Positions 1 to 7,583 are shown, counted from the first letter of the stretch. The stretch is DNA of 29,880 bases from Oscillibacter sp. (GCA_009773995.1 VSMY01000001.1:1-29880), one strand, 5' to 3'. Notes: generated by a model from the letters alone, not told the origin. Numbers and translations: made by a program.

Positions 1-126
1 TACATGGCCTCCACCGGCAAGACCTACAAGAGCCACGCCGCCACCATCCGCCGCTGGGCCAAGGAGGACAGGCGCAAAGGCAAGGGCGTTTCCGACTATT
101 CGTGCAAGGAGGGCAAGAGCCTATGA
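1..126 (+). CDS. C-terminal end of a replication-initiator-like protein of the mobile element (5' partial)
   Basis: An open frame enters from the left edge and stops at TGA 124-126, giving 41 residues rich in Lys and Arg (for example YMASTGKTYKSHAATIRRWA). This tail resembles the C-terminus of the helix-turn-helix or phage-replisome-organizer proteins that sit directly before a DnaC-like loader in integrative elements of gut Firmicutes. That is recall of family pattern, not a search. The stop overlaps the start of the next gene as ATGA, so the two are translationally coupled. The inferred job is to bind the element origin and recruit the loader. Only the end is present, so the domain content cannot be checked. 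A DnaD-type protein is an alternative. Confidence 0.55.
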   Translation, partial: YMASTGKTYKSHAATIRRWAKEDRRKGKGVSDYSCKEGKSL

Positions 127-980
127 ACGATTTTGACAGCATCATCAAGCGCATCACCGTGACCCGGCTGGAACCGGGGGACTACACCGGCGAGGACGGC
201 CTTTTGTACTGTGGCAAGTGCCGCACTCCGAAACAGTTTCGCATGGAGGCCCCGCCGCTGGAGGGGCGCTTGCTCCCCCACCCCTGCCGCTGTGAGCAGG
301 AGCGCCTTGACCGGGAGGCGGCGGAGCAGGAGGCCCACCGTCACCGTCAGGCCGTGGCCGACTTGAAAGGCAAGGGATTTACTGACCCCGCTATGATAAA
401 TTGGACGTTTGCCAACGACAACGGCAAATGCCCGCAGATGAAACACGCCCGTTTCTATGTTGAGAACTGGCCGACCATGCAGGCCGAGAACATCGGCTAT
501 CTGCTGTGGGGCGGCGTGGGGACTGGCAAAAGCTATTTCGCCGGTTGCATCGCCAACGCTCTGATGGAGCAGGAAGTGGCCGTCCGCATGACGAACTTCG
601 CCCTGATACTCAACGACCTGACCGCCAGCTTTGAGGGCCGGAACGAGTACATATCCCGCCTGTGCCGCGCCCCGCTGCTGATTTTGGACGACTTCGGCAT
701 GGAGCGCGGGACGGAGTACGGTTTGGAACAGGTCTACAACGTGATTGACAGCCGCTACCGCAGCCGCAGACCGCTGATCGTCACCACCAATCTTTCCCTG
801 CAAGATTTACAGCACCCCCAGGACACCGCCCACGCCCGCATCTATGACCGGCTGTTGGAGATGTGCGCCCCCATTCGCTTTTCCGGCGAGAACTTCCGCA
901 GGACCACCGCACAGGACAAGCTGGCACGTTTGAAAAATCTGATGGAACCACCCGGCCTCTCCCCTGCCGCAGATGACTAA
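123..980 (+). CDS. DnaC/IstB-like ATP-binding helicase loader
   Basis: This 285-residue AAA+ ATPase probably loads replicative helicase at the element's origin. Visible motifs are an N-terminal four-Cys cluster (C30, C33, C55, C57) that may bind zinc, Walker A GVGTGKS (131-137), Walker B LLILDD (185-190), a sensor-1-like TTN (221-223), and an arginine-rich C-terminal segment. Length and motif order fit the DnaC-like proteins of integrative elements. The ATG at 123 is preferred to an upstream in-frame GTG at 102 because AAGGAGG (106-112) lies 10 bases before it and it overlaps the previous stop (ATGA). The partner is the upstream initiator. An IstB transposition helper is unlikely because no istA-like transposase is adjacent. 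Confidence 0.85.
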   Translation: MNDFDSIIKRITVTRLEPGDYTGEDGLLYCGKCRTPKQFRMEAPPLEGRLLPHPCRCEQERLDREAAEQEAHRHRQAVADLKGKGFTDPAMINWTFANDNGKCPQMKHARFYVENWPTMQAENIGYLLWGGVGTGKSYFAGCIANALMEQEVAVRMTNFALILNDLTASFEGRNEYISRLCRAPLLILDDFGMERGTEYGLEQVYNVIDSRYRSRRPLIVTTNLSLQDLQHPQDTAHARIYDRLLEMCAPIRFSGENFRRTTAQDKLARLKNLMEPPGLSPAADD

Positions 981-1023
981 TGGACAGGCAATTTCGCATA
1001 GGCTGTTGTGAAAGGATGGGTGA

Positions 1024-1164
1024 TGTTATTTGCAGACACAGGAGCTATGCAAAAGCGTATTCAAGGATGGCTCCACTGAAACGACAAAAGAGAATTTTAC
1101 ACACAAGCTGACCGAGTTAATCAATCAGCTGGAAAAAGAAAAACAGGCCATAGCCCAAAAATAA
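1024..1164 (+). pseudogene. remnant resembling the C-terminus of a TnpW-type small transposon protein
   Basis: An open stretch with no ATG start or ribosome site runs to TAA 1162-1164. It reads ...ELCKSVFKDGSTETTKENFT, then a Lys-rich tail. The pattern (aromatic-x-phenylalanine, SxET, K-x-L-x-x-L-I, basic end) resembles the C-terminal half of TnpW-family proteins that accompany Tn4451-type serine recombinases. The match is by eye and weak. A TTG at 1030 is the only nearby alternative start. Its position directly before the recombinase promoter suits a decayed accessory gene. It may instead be chance coding-like sequence. Confidence 0.3.
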
Positions 1165-1165
1165 T

Positions 1166-1194
1166 GTGACAAGCTGTTTTCTGTGTGCTATACT
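1166..1194 (+). promoter_or_regulatory. promoter of the serine recombinase
   Basis: GTGACA (1166-1171) and TATACT (1189-1194) are separated by 17 bases, a good sigma-A type promoter. The start of transcription would be near 1201, leaving a leader of about 37 bases before the ATG at 1238. Confidence 0.65.
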
Positions 1195-1214
1195 GTAAGC
1201 AGGAAACAGCTTGT
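1169..1214. repeat. 11-bp perfect inverted repeat flanking the recombinase promoter core
   Basis: ACAAGCTGTTT (1169-1179) is the exact reverse complement of AAACAGCTTGT (1204-1214), with 24 bases between. The left arm overlaps the -35 box and the right arm lies in the 5' leader before the ribosome site. It could be an operator, a recombinase or excision-factor binding site, or an mRNA hairpin. Confidence 0.7.
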
Positions 1215-1237
1215 CCTATCTCCAAGGAGATATGAAC

Positions 1238-2791
1238 ATGAAAGCAGCGATCTACTGCCGTTTATCCGAAGAAGATAGAAACAAGCAATTTGAAACCGAC
1301 GACAGCAACAGCATCCAGAACCAAAAGGCCATGCTGCTGCAATACGCGATGGAACAGGGGTGGGAAGTTTATAACCTTTACAGTGATGATGATTACACAG
1401 GTTCAGACCGCAGACGGCCCGAATTTAACCGCTTGCTGGAGGACGCCAAGGCCCACCGCTTTGACATCGTCCTCTGCAAGACCCAATCCCGCTTTACCCG
1501 TGAGCTGGAGTTGGTAGAGAAGTACATCCACGGCCTCTTCCCTATCTGGGGTATCCGCTTCGTCAGTATCGTGGACAATGCCGACACCGCCAACAAGGGC
1601 AACAAGAAGTCCCGGCAAATCAATGGGCTGGTGAACGAGTGGTATCTGGAGGATATGTCTGAGAACATCCGGAGCGTCCTCACCAACCGGCGGCAGAACG
1701 GCTTTCACATCGGGGCCTTCGCCCTCTACGGCTACCAGAAAGACCCCGACCGGAAAGGCCACCTGATTATCGACGAGGAGGCCGCTGCCGTTGTCCGGGA
1801 GGTGTTCACCCTCTTTTCCCAGGGCTACGGCAAGACGGCCATTGCCCGGATGCTCAATGACCGGGGCATCCCCAACCCCACCGAGTACAAGCGGCTCCAC
1901 GGCCTACGCTACCATCAGCCCAAGCGGAAAAACAGCACCCTCTGGAAATATTTCGCCATCTCCGATATGCTCACCAATGAAATCTACATTGGGAACATGG
2001 TACAGGGCAAATATGGCAGCGTGTCCTACAAAACCAAGCAGAACAAGCCCCGCCCCCAAAGCGAGTGGTATCGCGTGGAGGGAACCCACGAGGCCATCAT
2101 TGACCGCCCCCTCTGGAACCGGGTGCAGTCCATGATTGCGGAGCGGGCCAAGCCCTTTGACTGCGGCACCGTGGGGCTGTTTGCCCGGAAAGCGGTCTGC
2201 GCCAACTGCGGTTACACCATGCGCTCCTCCAAAAATCGTGGGCGGCACTACCTCCAATGCTCCAACCGCCATGTGGCAAAGGACGCCTGCATCGGCTCTT
2301 TTATTTCCGTGGAAAAGCTGGAGCGGATGGTGATCGATGAGCTGAACCGGCTGGCGGCGGCGTATCTGGATAAGGACGAGCTGGAGCGGAGCATTGAGTT
2401 TTGTGAAAACCTGCAAGGCCAGAAACGGCAGCTCCTGGACACCCTCTCTGCCTACGAGAAGCGGATTGCCGAGTACACCAAAGGTCTGCGGGATTTATAC
2501 ATGGATAAGGTCAAGGGTCTGCTCAACGACAGTGACTTCTTCGCCCTCTCCAAAGAGTTTTCTTCCGAGAAATCCCGGTTAGAGCGTGTCCTGCTGGATG
2601 GCCAGCGGCAGTTGGTAGAGCTGGAGGACAGGATTGCCGTGGGAGACAACCGAAAGGCCCTGGTGGAGCGGTATGTAAACCTGGAACACTTGACACGGGA
2701 AATTGTAGAAATTCTCATTGACCACATCACTGTAGGCAAGCGCATCCCCGGCACTCGCGACGTTCCCATTGAAATCCACTGGAATTTTTAA
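1238..2791 (+). CDS. large serine recombinase (site-specific integrase) of the element
   Basis: A 517-residue large serine recombinase that would integrate and excise the element. The N-terminal catalytic domain (about 1-150) has YCRLS with R8 and the nucleophile S10, and further conserved arginines in QSRFTRE (R85, R88). A recombinase domain follows (about 160-300, including GYGKTAIARMLNDRGIP). The zinc ribbon has C321, C324, C341 and C351, followed by coiled-coil helices (about 360-465) as used for synapsis control. The start at 1238 is chosen because AAGGAG (1224-1229) lies 8 bases upstream. The ATG at 1232 is too close, and the TTG at 1211 lies in the leader. The length is shorter than Tn4451 TnpX (~700) but normal for this family. 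It sits at the element's end, next to the junction in cotJC. Confidence 0.95.
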   Translation: MKAAIYCRLSEEDRNKQFETDDSNSIQNQKAMLLQYAMEQGWEVYNLYSDDDYTGSDRRRPEFNRLLEDAKAHRFDIVLCKTQSRFTRELELVEKYIHGLFPIWGIRFVSIVDNADTANKGNKKSRQINGLVNEWYLEDMSENIRSVLTNRRQNGFHIGAFALYGYQKDPDRKGHLIIDEEAAAVVREVFTLFSQGYGKTAIARMLNDRGIPNPTEYKRLHGLRYHQPKRKNSTLWKYFAISDMLTNEIYIGNMVQGKYGSVSYKTKQNKPRPQSEWYRVEGTHEAIIDRPLWNRVQSMIAERAKPFDCGTVGLFARKAVCANCGYTMRSSKNRGRHYLQCSNRHVAKDACIGSFISVEKLERMVIDELNRLAAAYLDKDELERSIEFCENLQGQKRQLLDTLSAYEKRIAEYTKGLRDLYMDKVKGLLNDSDFFALSKEFSSEKSRLERVLLDGQRQLVELEDRIAVGDNRKALVERYVNLEHLTREIVEILIDHITVGKRIPGTRDVPIEIHWNF

Positions 2792-2805
2792 GGAGCATAG
2801 ACCCC

Positions 2806-3000
2806 ATGCAGCCCAAAGAAGAATTTGAACAATCCATTCAATCCATTGATAAGGCTCTAGGCGAAATCGAGCGCACCCTAGAGCAAATGCTGGCCTTGGC
2901 CCAGTTGTCCGCCAGCGATCTGAATGTAGACCGGGCCACGCTGCAAAAGACCCTGGAGCGGCTCCAGTGCAAGATTGACCGCATTGCGGACACGATTTAG
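2806..3000 (+). CDS. small coiled-coil protein downstream of the recombinase
   Basis: This 64-residue acidic protein has heptad-like spacing of Leu/Ile (SIQSIDKALGEIERTLEQML, then ATLQKTLERLQCKIDRIADTI-like helix). The ribosome site AAGGAG (2790-2795) overlaps the recombinase stop codon and lies 10 bases before the ATG, so the two genes are almost surely cotranscribed. It is the last gene before the element-host junction. I do not recognise a named family. A recombination-directionality factor or recombinase-binding partner is an inference from position and coiled-coil character. It could also be a passenger of unknown role. Confidence 0.7.
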   Translation: MQPKEEFEQSIQSIDKALGEIERTLEQMLALAQLSASDLNVDRATLQKTLERLQCKIDRIADTI

Positions 3001-3045
3001 CGCCATTTTCCGCTATTTTTCGCAAAAAGTTGCACTTTTGTGATT
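3001..3045. other. element-host junction (attachment site) inside cotJC
   Basis: Element sequence ends after the TAG at 2998-3000, and recognisable CotJC coding sequence begins at about 3043 (IAPEQKAR). The crossover must lie in or very near 3001-3060. The exact core cannot be set without the other end or an empty site. The Pro in IAPEQ, where relatives usually have Ala or Ser, may mark element-derived bases. Confidence 0.65.
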
Positions 3046-3243
3046 GCACCAGAGCAGAAGGCCCGCGTAACCTACGATAACATCCTTCGTCTCTCCGACG
3101 ACCCGGACGTCAGCGACGTCATCAAATTCCTCCGGGCCAGGGAAATTGTTCACTTCCAGCGCTTCGGAGAGGGCCTGCGGTTGGCAAAGGACAAAATGAA
3201 CGAGAAGAACGTTTATTATATGAATCCGGCTTTCGACAAGTAA
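3040..3243 (+). pseudogene. cotJC: 3' fragment of manganese catalase / spore coat protein CotJC, split by the element
   Basis: About 66 codons encode the C-terminal part of a ferritin-like manganese catalase of the CotJC type: IAPEQKARVTYDNILRL, SDDPDV, then IKFLRAREIVHFQRFGEGLR and the ending NPAFDK. The E and H of the REIVHFQRFGE helix are those expected for the dimanganese site. Full CotJC proteins are roughly 190-220 residues, so two thirds at the N-terminus are missing. The frame stays open upstream only to TAG 2998-3000 and has no ATG. The apparent GTG at 3040 has no ribosome site. The 5' part is expected beyond the other end of the element, outside this window. The fragment is followed by its own terminator. 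Confidence 0.85.
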
Positions 3244-3251
3244 AACGCACG

Positions 3252-3279
3252 AGAGCGGCGGGTTTCCCGCCGCTCTTTT
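3252..3279 (+). terminator. bidirectional-type terminator between the cotJC fragment and ligA
   Basis: AGAGCGGCGGG (3252-3262), loop TTT and CCCGCCGCTCT (3266-3276), then TTTT. The U tract favours the + strand (cotJC), but the 11-bp stem also lies just after the leftward ligA stop. Confidence 0.85.
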
Positions 3280-3282
3280 CCG

Positions 3283-5259
3283 TTATTCCAGCATTTTGGC
3301 AAACGCTTCTTCCGTTAAAACAGGGATGTCCAAGTCCTCCGCTTTTTTCAGCTTGCTCCCGGCCGCCTCCCCGGCCACCACGTAGGAGGTTCGTTTAGAG
3401 ACAGACCCGGCGGCTTTGCCGCCCCGCTCTTCAATCAAGGCTTGGGCGGTTTTGCGATCAAAACGGGAAAAGGTCCCGGTAAGAACAAAGGTCATACCGG
3501 CAAAACGCTCATCCACCAGCTCCGCCGTGCTCTCCATGTTGACGCCGGCGGCCTTCAGGCGGGCGATTAAATCCCTGGCCTGTGGAGAAGACAGATAGTC
3601 TACCAGACACTGAGCCGTCACGCCTCCTACATCATCGATTTCCGTCAGTTCCTCCACTCCTGCGGCGCACAGGGCGCTCAAGCTGCGGAAGTGAGAGGAC
3701 AGCACCTTTGCCGCCTTCTCTCCCACCTGGCGGATGCCAAGGCCGTAAAGCAGACGGGAGAGATCGTTGGACTTGGAGCGCTCAATCGCCGCCAGCAGAT
3801 TTTCCGCAGATTTCTTCCCCATGCGTTCCAGTTTTGCCACCTTTTCCGCGTCCAGGCCGTAGAGGTCCGCCGGGTTTGTCACCATGCCGCTGTCGATAAG
3901 CTGCTGGATTACGGCAGGGCCGCAGCCGTCGATGTCCATGGCGTCCCGGCTGGCAAAGTGAGTCAGGTTTCTCAGGAGCTGGGCGGGGCACTCCGCCCCG
4001 GTGCAGCGGATGGCGGCGCCGTCCTCATCTCTGCGGACCGGCGCTCCGCAGACCGGACAGACCTCCGGAAAACGGTAGGGCTTTGTATCCTCCGGGCGTT
4101 TGGAACGGTCCACCTCCACTACCTCCGGAATGATTTCCCCAGCTTTTTGGACAATAACCGTGTCTCCGATGCGGATGTCCTTCTCAGAGATGAGATCCTG
4201 GTTATGAAGCGTTGCGTTTGTGACGGTTGTACCTGCCAAGCGGACAGGAGTCAGCACCGCCTTCGGAGTCAGCACGCCGGTGCGACCCACCTGAATGACA
4301 ATGTCCAGCACCTGGGCGGGTTTTTTCTCCGGCGGATACTTGAAAGCCACTGCCCACTTTGGAAATTTCGCCGTGCTTCCCAGTTTTTCGCGGTCATTCA
4401 AGGAGTTAACCTTTACAACCGCACCGTCGATATCAAAAGGATATTTCAGACGTTCCTCGTTGATTCGGCCGATTTCCGCCTGACAGGCAGCGGCCCCGGA
4501 GAGCGTTTTGTGCGGAATTACCCGAAATCTCTGGGAGGCCAAATAATCCAGTGTCTCCTGATGGGAGACAAACTCCTTTCCCTCCGCCAATTGCAGGTTG
4601 AAGACCTGGATGTCCAGCTTCCGCTCCGCGCAGACCTTTGGGTTCAACTGCCGGAGGGAGCCGGCGGCGGCGTTCCGCGGATTTGCCAGCAGGGGCTTCC
4701 CTTGGATTTCCCGCTGGGCGTTCAGCTCCTCGAAGACTGCGCGGGACATATAGACTTCCCCTCGGACAATCAGTCGGGGAAGCTTGTCCGGCAGGACCAT
4801 GGGGATAGAGCGGATCGTCTTTAAATTCTCGGTTACATCCTCTCCTGTCCGGCCGTCTCCTCGCGTGGCCCCCCGGACAAAGACGCCGTCCCGGTACTCC
4901 AGCGCCACAGACAGGCCGTCTACCTTGGGTTCTAAGGAGTAGGCGGTCTCTTTCCCTAAGACTTCATCCATTCGCTGGCAGAACTCCGCTACCTCTTCCC
5001 CGCTAAACACATCCTGGAGGCTCTCCAAAGGAACCTCATGGGTGTAGGAGGCGAAGCCCTCCAGGGTTTTGCCTCCGATTCGCTGGGTGGGCGAGTCCGG
5101 CGTGACCTCCTCCGGGTGCTGGGCTTCCAGTTCCTCCAGGCGGCGGTTGAGCATGTCATATTCATAGTCGCTGATGGTGGGCGCATCCAGCACGTAGTAT
5201 TTGTAACCATGCTCATTCAGCGCGTCCCGCAGTCGCTTGATTTCTTCACGGTAGTCCAT
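3283..5259 (-). CDS. ligA: NAD-dependent DNA ligase LigA
   Basis: This 658-residue ligase seals nicks in replication and repair using NAD+. It has the full architecture: domain Ia at the N-terminus with YxxLDAPTISDYEYD (about 22-35), an adenylation domain with the nucleophile lysine in KVDG (112-115), and an OB fold (about 320-395, VIQVGRTGVLTPKA). A four-Cys zinc finger (C401, C404, C419, C424) is followed by helix-hairpin-helix repeats (about 445-575) and a C-terminal BRCT domain (about 582-658, GMTFVLTGTFSRFDR). Length is typical of bacterial LigA. AGGAGG (5265-5270 complement) precedes the ATG and overlaps the yunB stop codon, so ligA is the last gene of murD-yunB-ligA and is probably coupled to yunB. 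Confidence 0.98.
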   Translation of the reverse strand: MDYREEIKRLRDALNEHGYKYYVLDAPTISDYEYDMLNRRLEELEAQHPEEVTPDSPTQRIGGKTLEGFASYTHEVPLESLQDVFSGEEVAEFCQRMDEVLGKETAYSLEPKVDGLSVALEYRDGVFVRGATRGDGRTGEDVTENLKTIRSIPMVLPDKLPRLIVRGEVYMSRAVFEELNAQREIQGKPLLANPRNAAAGSLRQLNPKVCAERKLDIQVFNLQLAEGKEFVSHQETLDYLASQRFRVIPHKTLSGAAACQAEIGRINEERLKYPFDIDGAVVKVNSLNDREKLGSTAKFPKWAVAFKYPPEKKPAQVLDIVIQVGRTGVLTPKAVLTPVRLAGTTVTNATLHNQDLISEKDIRIGDTVIVQKAGEIIPEVVEVDRSKRPEDTKPYRFPEVCPVCGAPVRRDEDGAAIRCTGAECPAQLLRNLTHFASRDAMDIDGCGPAVIQQLIDSGMVTNPADLYGLDAEKVAKLERMGKKSAENLLAAIERSKSNDLSRLLYGLGIRQVGEKAAKVLSSHFRSLSALCAAGVEELTEIDDVGGVTAQCLVDYLSSPQARDLIARLKAAGVNMESTAELVDERFAGMTFVLTGTFSRFDRKTAQALIEERGGKAAGSVSKRTSYVVAGEAAGSKLKKAEDLDIPVLTEEAFAKMLE

Positions 5260-5268
5260 GGGGTCCTC

Positions 5269-5961
5269 CTAATTCAATATATAATCCTTCGCGTCGCTCT
5301 CATAGCTCTCCGGAGTGGAACTGAAATAAGTGTAGGTGTCCGGCACAGAACCCACGATGACGGTTTCCGCCACAGTGACGGCGTTGGAAACAGTGGTGGC
5401 CGCGGAAAAGCCCGGCAGCAAAATGCTGACGGCCACATCGATATTCAGCACGATTTGGTGTTTCGTCTGGTTGATGCCCGCCGAGGTAAATTCGTTCTCA
5501 AAATTGGCCGAGGAAGAGCCTACCGACTCCATCCTCACGGAGATCCGTGGTCCCCGCCCCGCCAAAAGTACAGAGCCGGTCAGGCTGCCCACCGGGATGG
5601 ACAGGTCTCTGGCGGACACCTGGTCGATCCGGGCCAAAATGATATCCAAGATGTTGGATTGAAGCCGATTGAAGGCCGCCATGTTGCTGTAAATAGCGGT
5701 GATTCGTCCTTCGTTGTCTTTTTCAAAGGTAATCAAGTCGCTGTAGGTGATGTTTCCGCTGTCTATGGCTTCGTCCACCGCCTCGGAGACAATGCGGTTT
5801 ACCATGTTGGAAACTCGGGTGGTGGCCAGGCTCACCAGGATGGGCCGCATTTGTGTTGTGGCAAATATCACAGCGGTCAACGAGATCGCCATGGCGGAAA
5901 ACGCCAGTACACTCAGAAAGGTCCGCCGGGTCATCCGCCGCCGGTAATAGAAAAAGCCCAT
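5269..5961 (-). CDS. yunB: sporulation protein YunB
   Basis: A 230-residue protein of the YunB sporulation family, which in Bacillus subtilis is sigma-E controlled and needed for efficient sporulation. One N-terminal membrane segment (about 13-34) follows a basic start (FYYRRRMTRR). The rest has family-like TTRVSNMVNRIVSEAV, SNMAAFNRLQSNILD and IPVGSLTGSVLLAGRGPRI segments and is probably outside the membrane. The ATG is preceded by GGGTGA 8 bases upstream. That site lies partly in a hairpin stem (5971-5996). Its place between murD and ligA is unusual for a sporulation gene, and no separate sporulation promoter is obvious to me. Confidence 0.88.
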   Translation of the reverse strand: MGFFYYRRRMTRRTFLSVLAFSAMAISLTAVIFATTQMRPILVSLATTRVSNMVNRIVSEAVDEAIDSGNITYSDLITFEKDNEGRITAIYSNMAAFNRLQSNILDIILARIDQVSARDLSIPVGSLTGSVLLAGRGPRISVRMESVGSSSANFENEFTSAGINQTKHQIVLNIDVAVSILLPGFSAATTVSNAVTVAETVIVGSVPDTYTYFSSTPESYESDAKDYILN

Positions 5962-5970
5962 CCGCTATCA

Positions 5971-5996
5971 CCCCCAGGCATTCTATGCTCTGGGGG
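5971..5996 (-). promoter_or_regulatory. hairpin between murD and yunB overlapping the yunB ribosome site
   Basis: CCCCCAG and CTGGGGG arms, extended by GCAT/ATGC with one bulged T, form a strong stem in the leftward mRNA. The GGGGG of the yunB Shine-Dalgarno (5967-5975 complement) is in the stem. There is no U tract, so a simple terminator is unlikely. Confidence 0.5.
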
Positions 5997-6003
5997 CCTG
6001 CCC

Positions 6004-7398
6004 TTATTTCAGCCCATTTACGATTTCCTTAAAGACTCTTCCCCGCTCCATGAAATTGGCGAAACGGTCAAAAGAGGTACTGGCGGGGGACAGCATCACC
6101 ACGTCCCCCCTCTTGGCCCGGCTCCTGGCCAGGGAGACAGCCTGCCGATAGTCTTCCACATCCACGATTTCCAAACCGCCGTAATTTTCCGCCTGTTCCA
6201 CGGAGGCGCGGATGACCCCGGCGGTGGCCCCGCAGAGAATCAGCAGCTTCACGCGTTCGTTGACCACCGGGCCCAGGCTGTCGTATGAGATGCCCTTGTC
6301 CTTGCCTCCGGCGATAAGAATGACCTTTTCCGGGAAAGAATTCAGCCCCGCAATGGTCCGGTTTGGGCTGGAGGCGATGGAGTCGTTATAGTACCGCACG
6401 CCGTCCAGCTCCCGCACCAGCTCGATACGGTGCTCCACGCCGCCGAAGCCTTTGGCAAAGTCCCGGATAATCTCGTCGGGAACCAGTCCATCCACGGCGG
6501 CGATGGCGGCCATATAGTTCTCCACATTGTGAATCCCCGGAAGCTTGATTTCCGCCAGAGGGAGCACCTTGCGGCGGCCGTTTTCATTGGACATCCAGAT
6601 GGCCTGTCCCTCTCCGACGTCGTCCGGCGCGAGATACGTCCCCCGCTCCACCACCTCCCGGCGGCTGAACGTGCGAAGGGCTCCCTTTTCCCGGCTTATA
6701 AAGGAGCGGGTAACCTCGTTGTCAGCGTTAAAGACCGCAATATCTTTTGCTGACTGATGTGTAAAGATATTTTCCTTTGCAGAAATATACTCCGCATAAT
6801 CCTTGTGAACATCCAAATGGTTGGGAGACAGATTGGTCACGACGGCAATATGGGGACTTCGGTCCATGGTCATCAGCTGGAAGGAGCTCAGCTCCAGTAC
6901 GGCGATATCCTCCGCCGTCATCTCTCCGGTCTCCGCCAGCAGCGGGTGGCCGATGTTCCCCCCCAGGTGGACGGTCTTCCCCGCCGCCCGAAGGAGCGAT
7001 CCGATGATGGTGGTCGTGGTGGTTTTCCCGTCGCTACCGGTGACGGCGAGGATGGGACAGGGGCAGACCTCAAAGAAGACCTCCATTTCGCTGGTCAGCA
7101 CGCTTCCCCGCTCCACGGCGGCGGTGAGTTCCGGCAGGTCCGGGCGCATTCCGGGCGTACGGAAGACGACGTCCTCCGTCAGGTCCTTCAGGTAGTCCGG
7201 CCCCAGCCAGAGACGGCAGCCCTTTCCCTCCAGCTCCTCCGCCAGGGGGCCCAGGGCCGCCCGGTCCTTTTTGTCGCATGCGGTCACCGCCACGCCGCGG
7301 GAGAGCAGCAGCTCAATGAGGGGCCGGTTCGAGACCCCGATGCCGATGACGGCCACGGTTTTGTTTTTCAGCGAAGTCAGATATTCCTCAAATCTCAC
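6004..7398 (-). CDS. murD: UDP-N-acetylmuramoylalanine-D-glutamate ligase MurD
   Basis: A 464-residue Mur ligase that adds D-glutamate to UDP-MurNAc-L-Ala in the cytoplasm during peptidoglycan synthesis. The N-terminal Rossmann-like domain has VAVIGIGVSNRPL (15-27). The ATP loop is GSDGKTTT (121-128). The central domain includes ELSSFQL, NLSPNHLDVHKDYAEY and AKENIF with the carbamylatable lysine region. The C-terminal domain has YNDSIASSPNRT, LIAGGKDKG and MLSPASTSFDRF. The start is GTG at 7396-7398 with AAGGAG 8 bases upstream (7407-7412 complement). It heads a leftward operon with yunB and ligA from a promoter at 7493-7521. A small CCCGCT/AGCGGG hairpin (7419-7434) lies in the leader just before the ribosome site. 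Confidence 0.97.
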   Translation of the reverse strand: MRFEEYLTSLKNKTVAVIGIGVSNRPLIELLLSRGVAVTACDKKDRAALGPLAEELEGKGCRLWLGPDYLKDLTEDVVFRTPGMRPDLPELTAAVERGSVLTSEMEVFFEVCPCPILAVTGSDGKTTTTTIIGSLLRAAGKTVHLGGNIGHPLLAETGEMTAEDIAVLELSSFQLMTMDRSPHIAVVTNLSPNHLDVHKDYAEYISAKENIFTHQSAKDIAVFNADNEVTRSFISREKGALRTFSRREVVERGTYLAPDDVGEGQAIWMSNENGRRKVLPLAEIKLPGIHNVENYMAAIAAVDGLVPDEIIRDFAKGFGGVEHRIELVRELDGVRYYNDSIASSPNRTIAGLNSFPEKVILIAGGKDKGISYDSLGPVVNERVKLLILCGATAGVIRASVEQAENYGGLEIVDVEDYRQAVSLARSRAKRGDVVMLSPASTSFDRFANFMERGRVFKEIVNGLK

Positions 7399-7492
7399 AG
7401 GAATCGCTCCTTATCCTTCCCGCTCTCAAGCGGGGTTTATTCCTTCACAATAGCAACGCCTTCATGGATGCGCTTCGATAAATGGCGTTCCT

Positions 7493-7521
7493 ATTGTACC
7501 ACGCCGCGCCCTTCCCGGCAA
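7493..7521 (-). promoter_or_regulatory. promoter of murD-yunB-ligA
   Basis: On the - strand TTGCCG (7516-7521) and TACAAT (7493-7498) are 17 bases apart. The -35 box lies only 3 bases from the -35 box of the divergent hydrolase promoter. The leader to the GTG start is about 88 bases. Confidence 0.6.
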
Positions 7522-7524
7522 GAC

Positions 7525-7553
7525 TTGCTTGAAGAGGAAATTTGTGATATGCT
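7525..7553 (+). promoter_or_regulatory. promoter of the alpha/beta hydrolase gene
   Basis: TTGCTT (7525-7530) and TATGCT (7548-7553) with a 17-base spacer, back to back with the murD promoter. The boxes are imperfect, so strength is probably modest. Confidence 0.45.
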
Positions 7554-7583
7554 GTCGGGCAGAACCGGAAAGGAGGCCTTGCC

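Noticed and set aside
3691..4824. 377-residue open frame opposite ligA
   Set aside because: It lies antisense to conserved ligA codons and its low-complexity translation matches no family I know.
5038..6288. 416-residue open frame opposite ligA, yunB and murD
   Set aside because: It spans three convincing genes on the other strand and has shadow-like composition.
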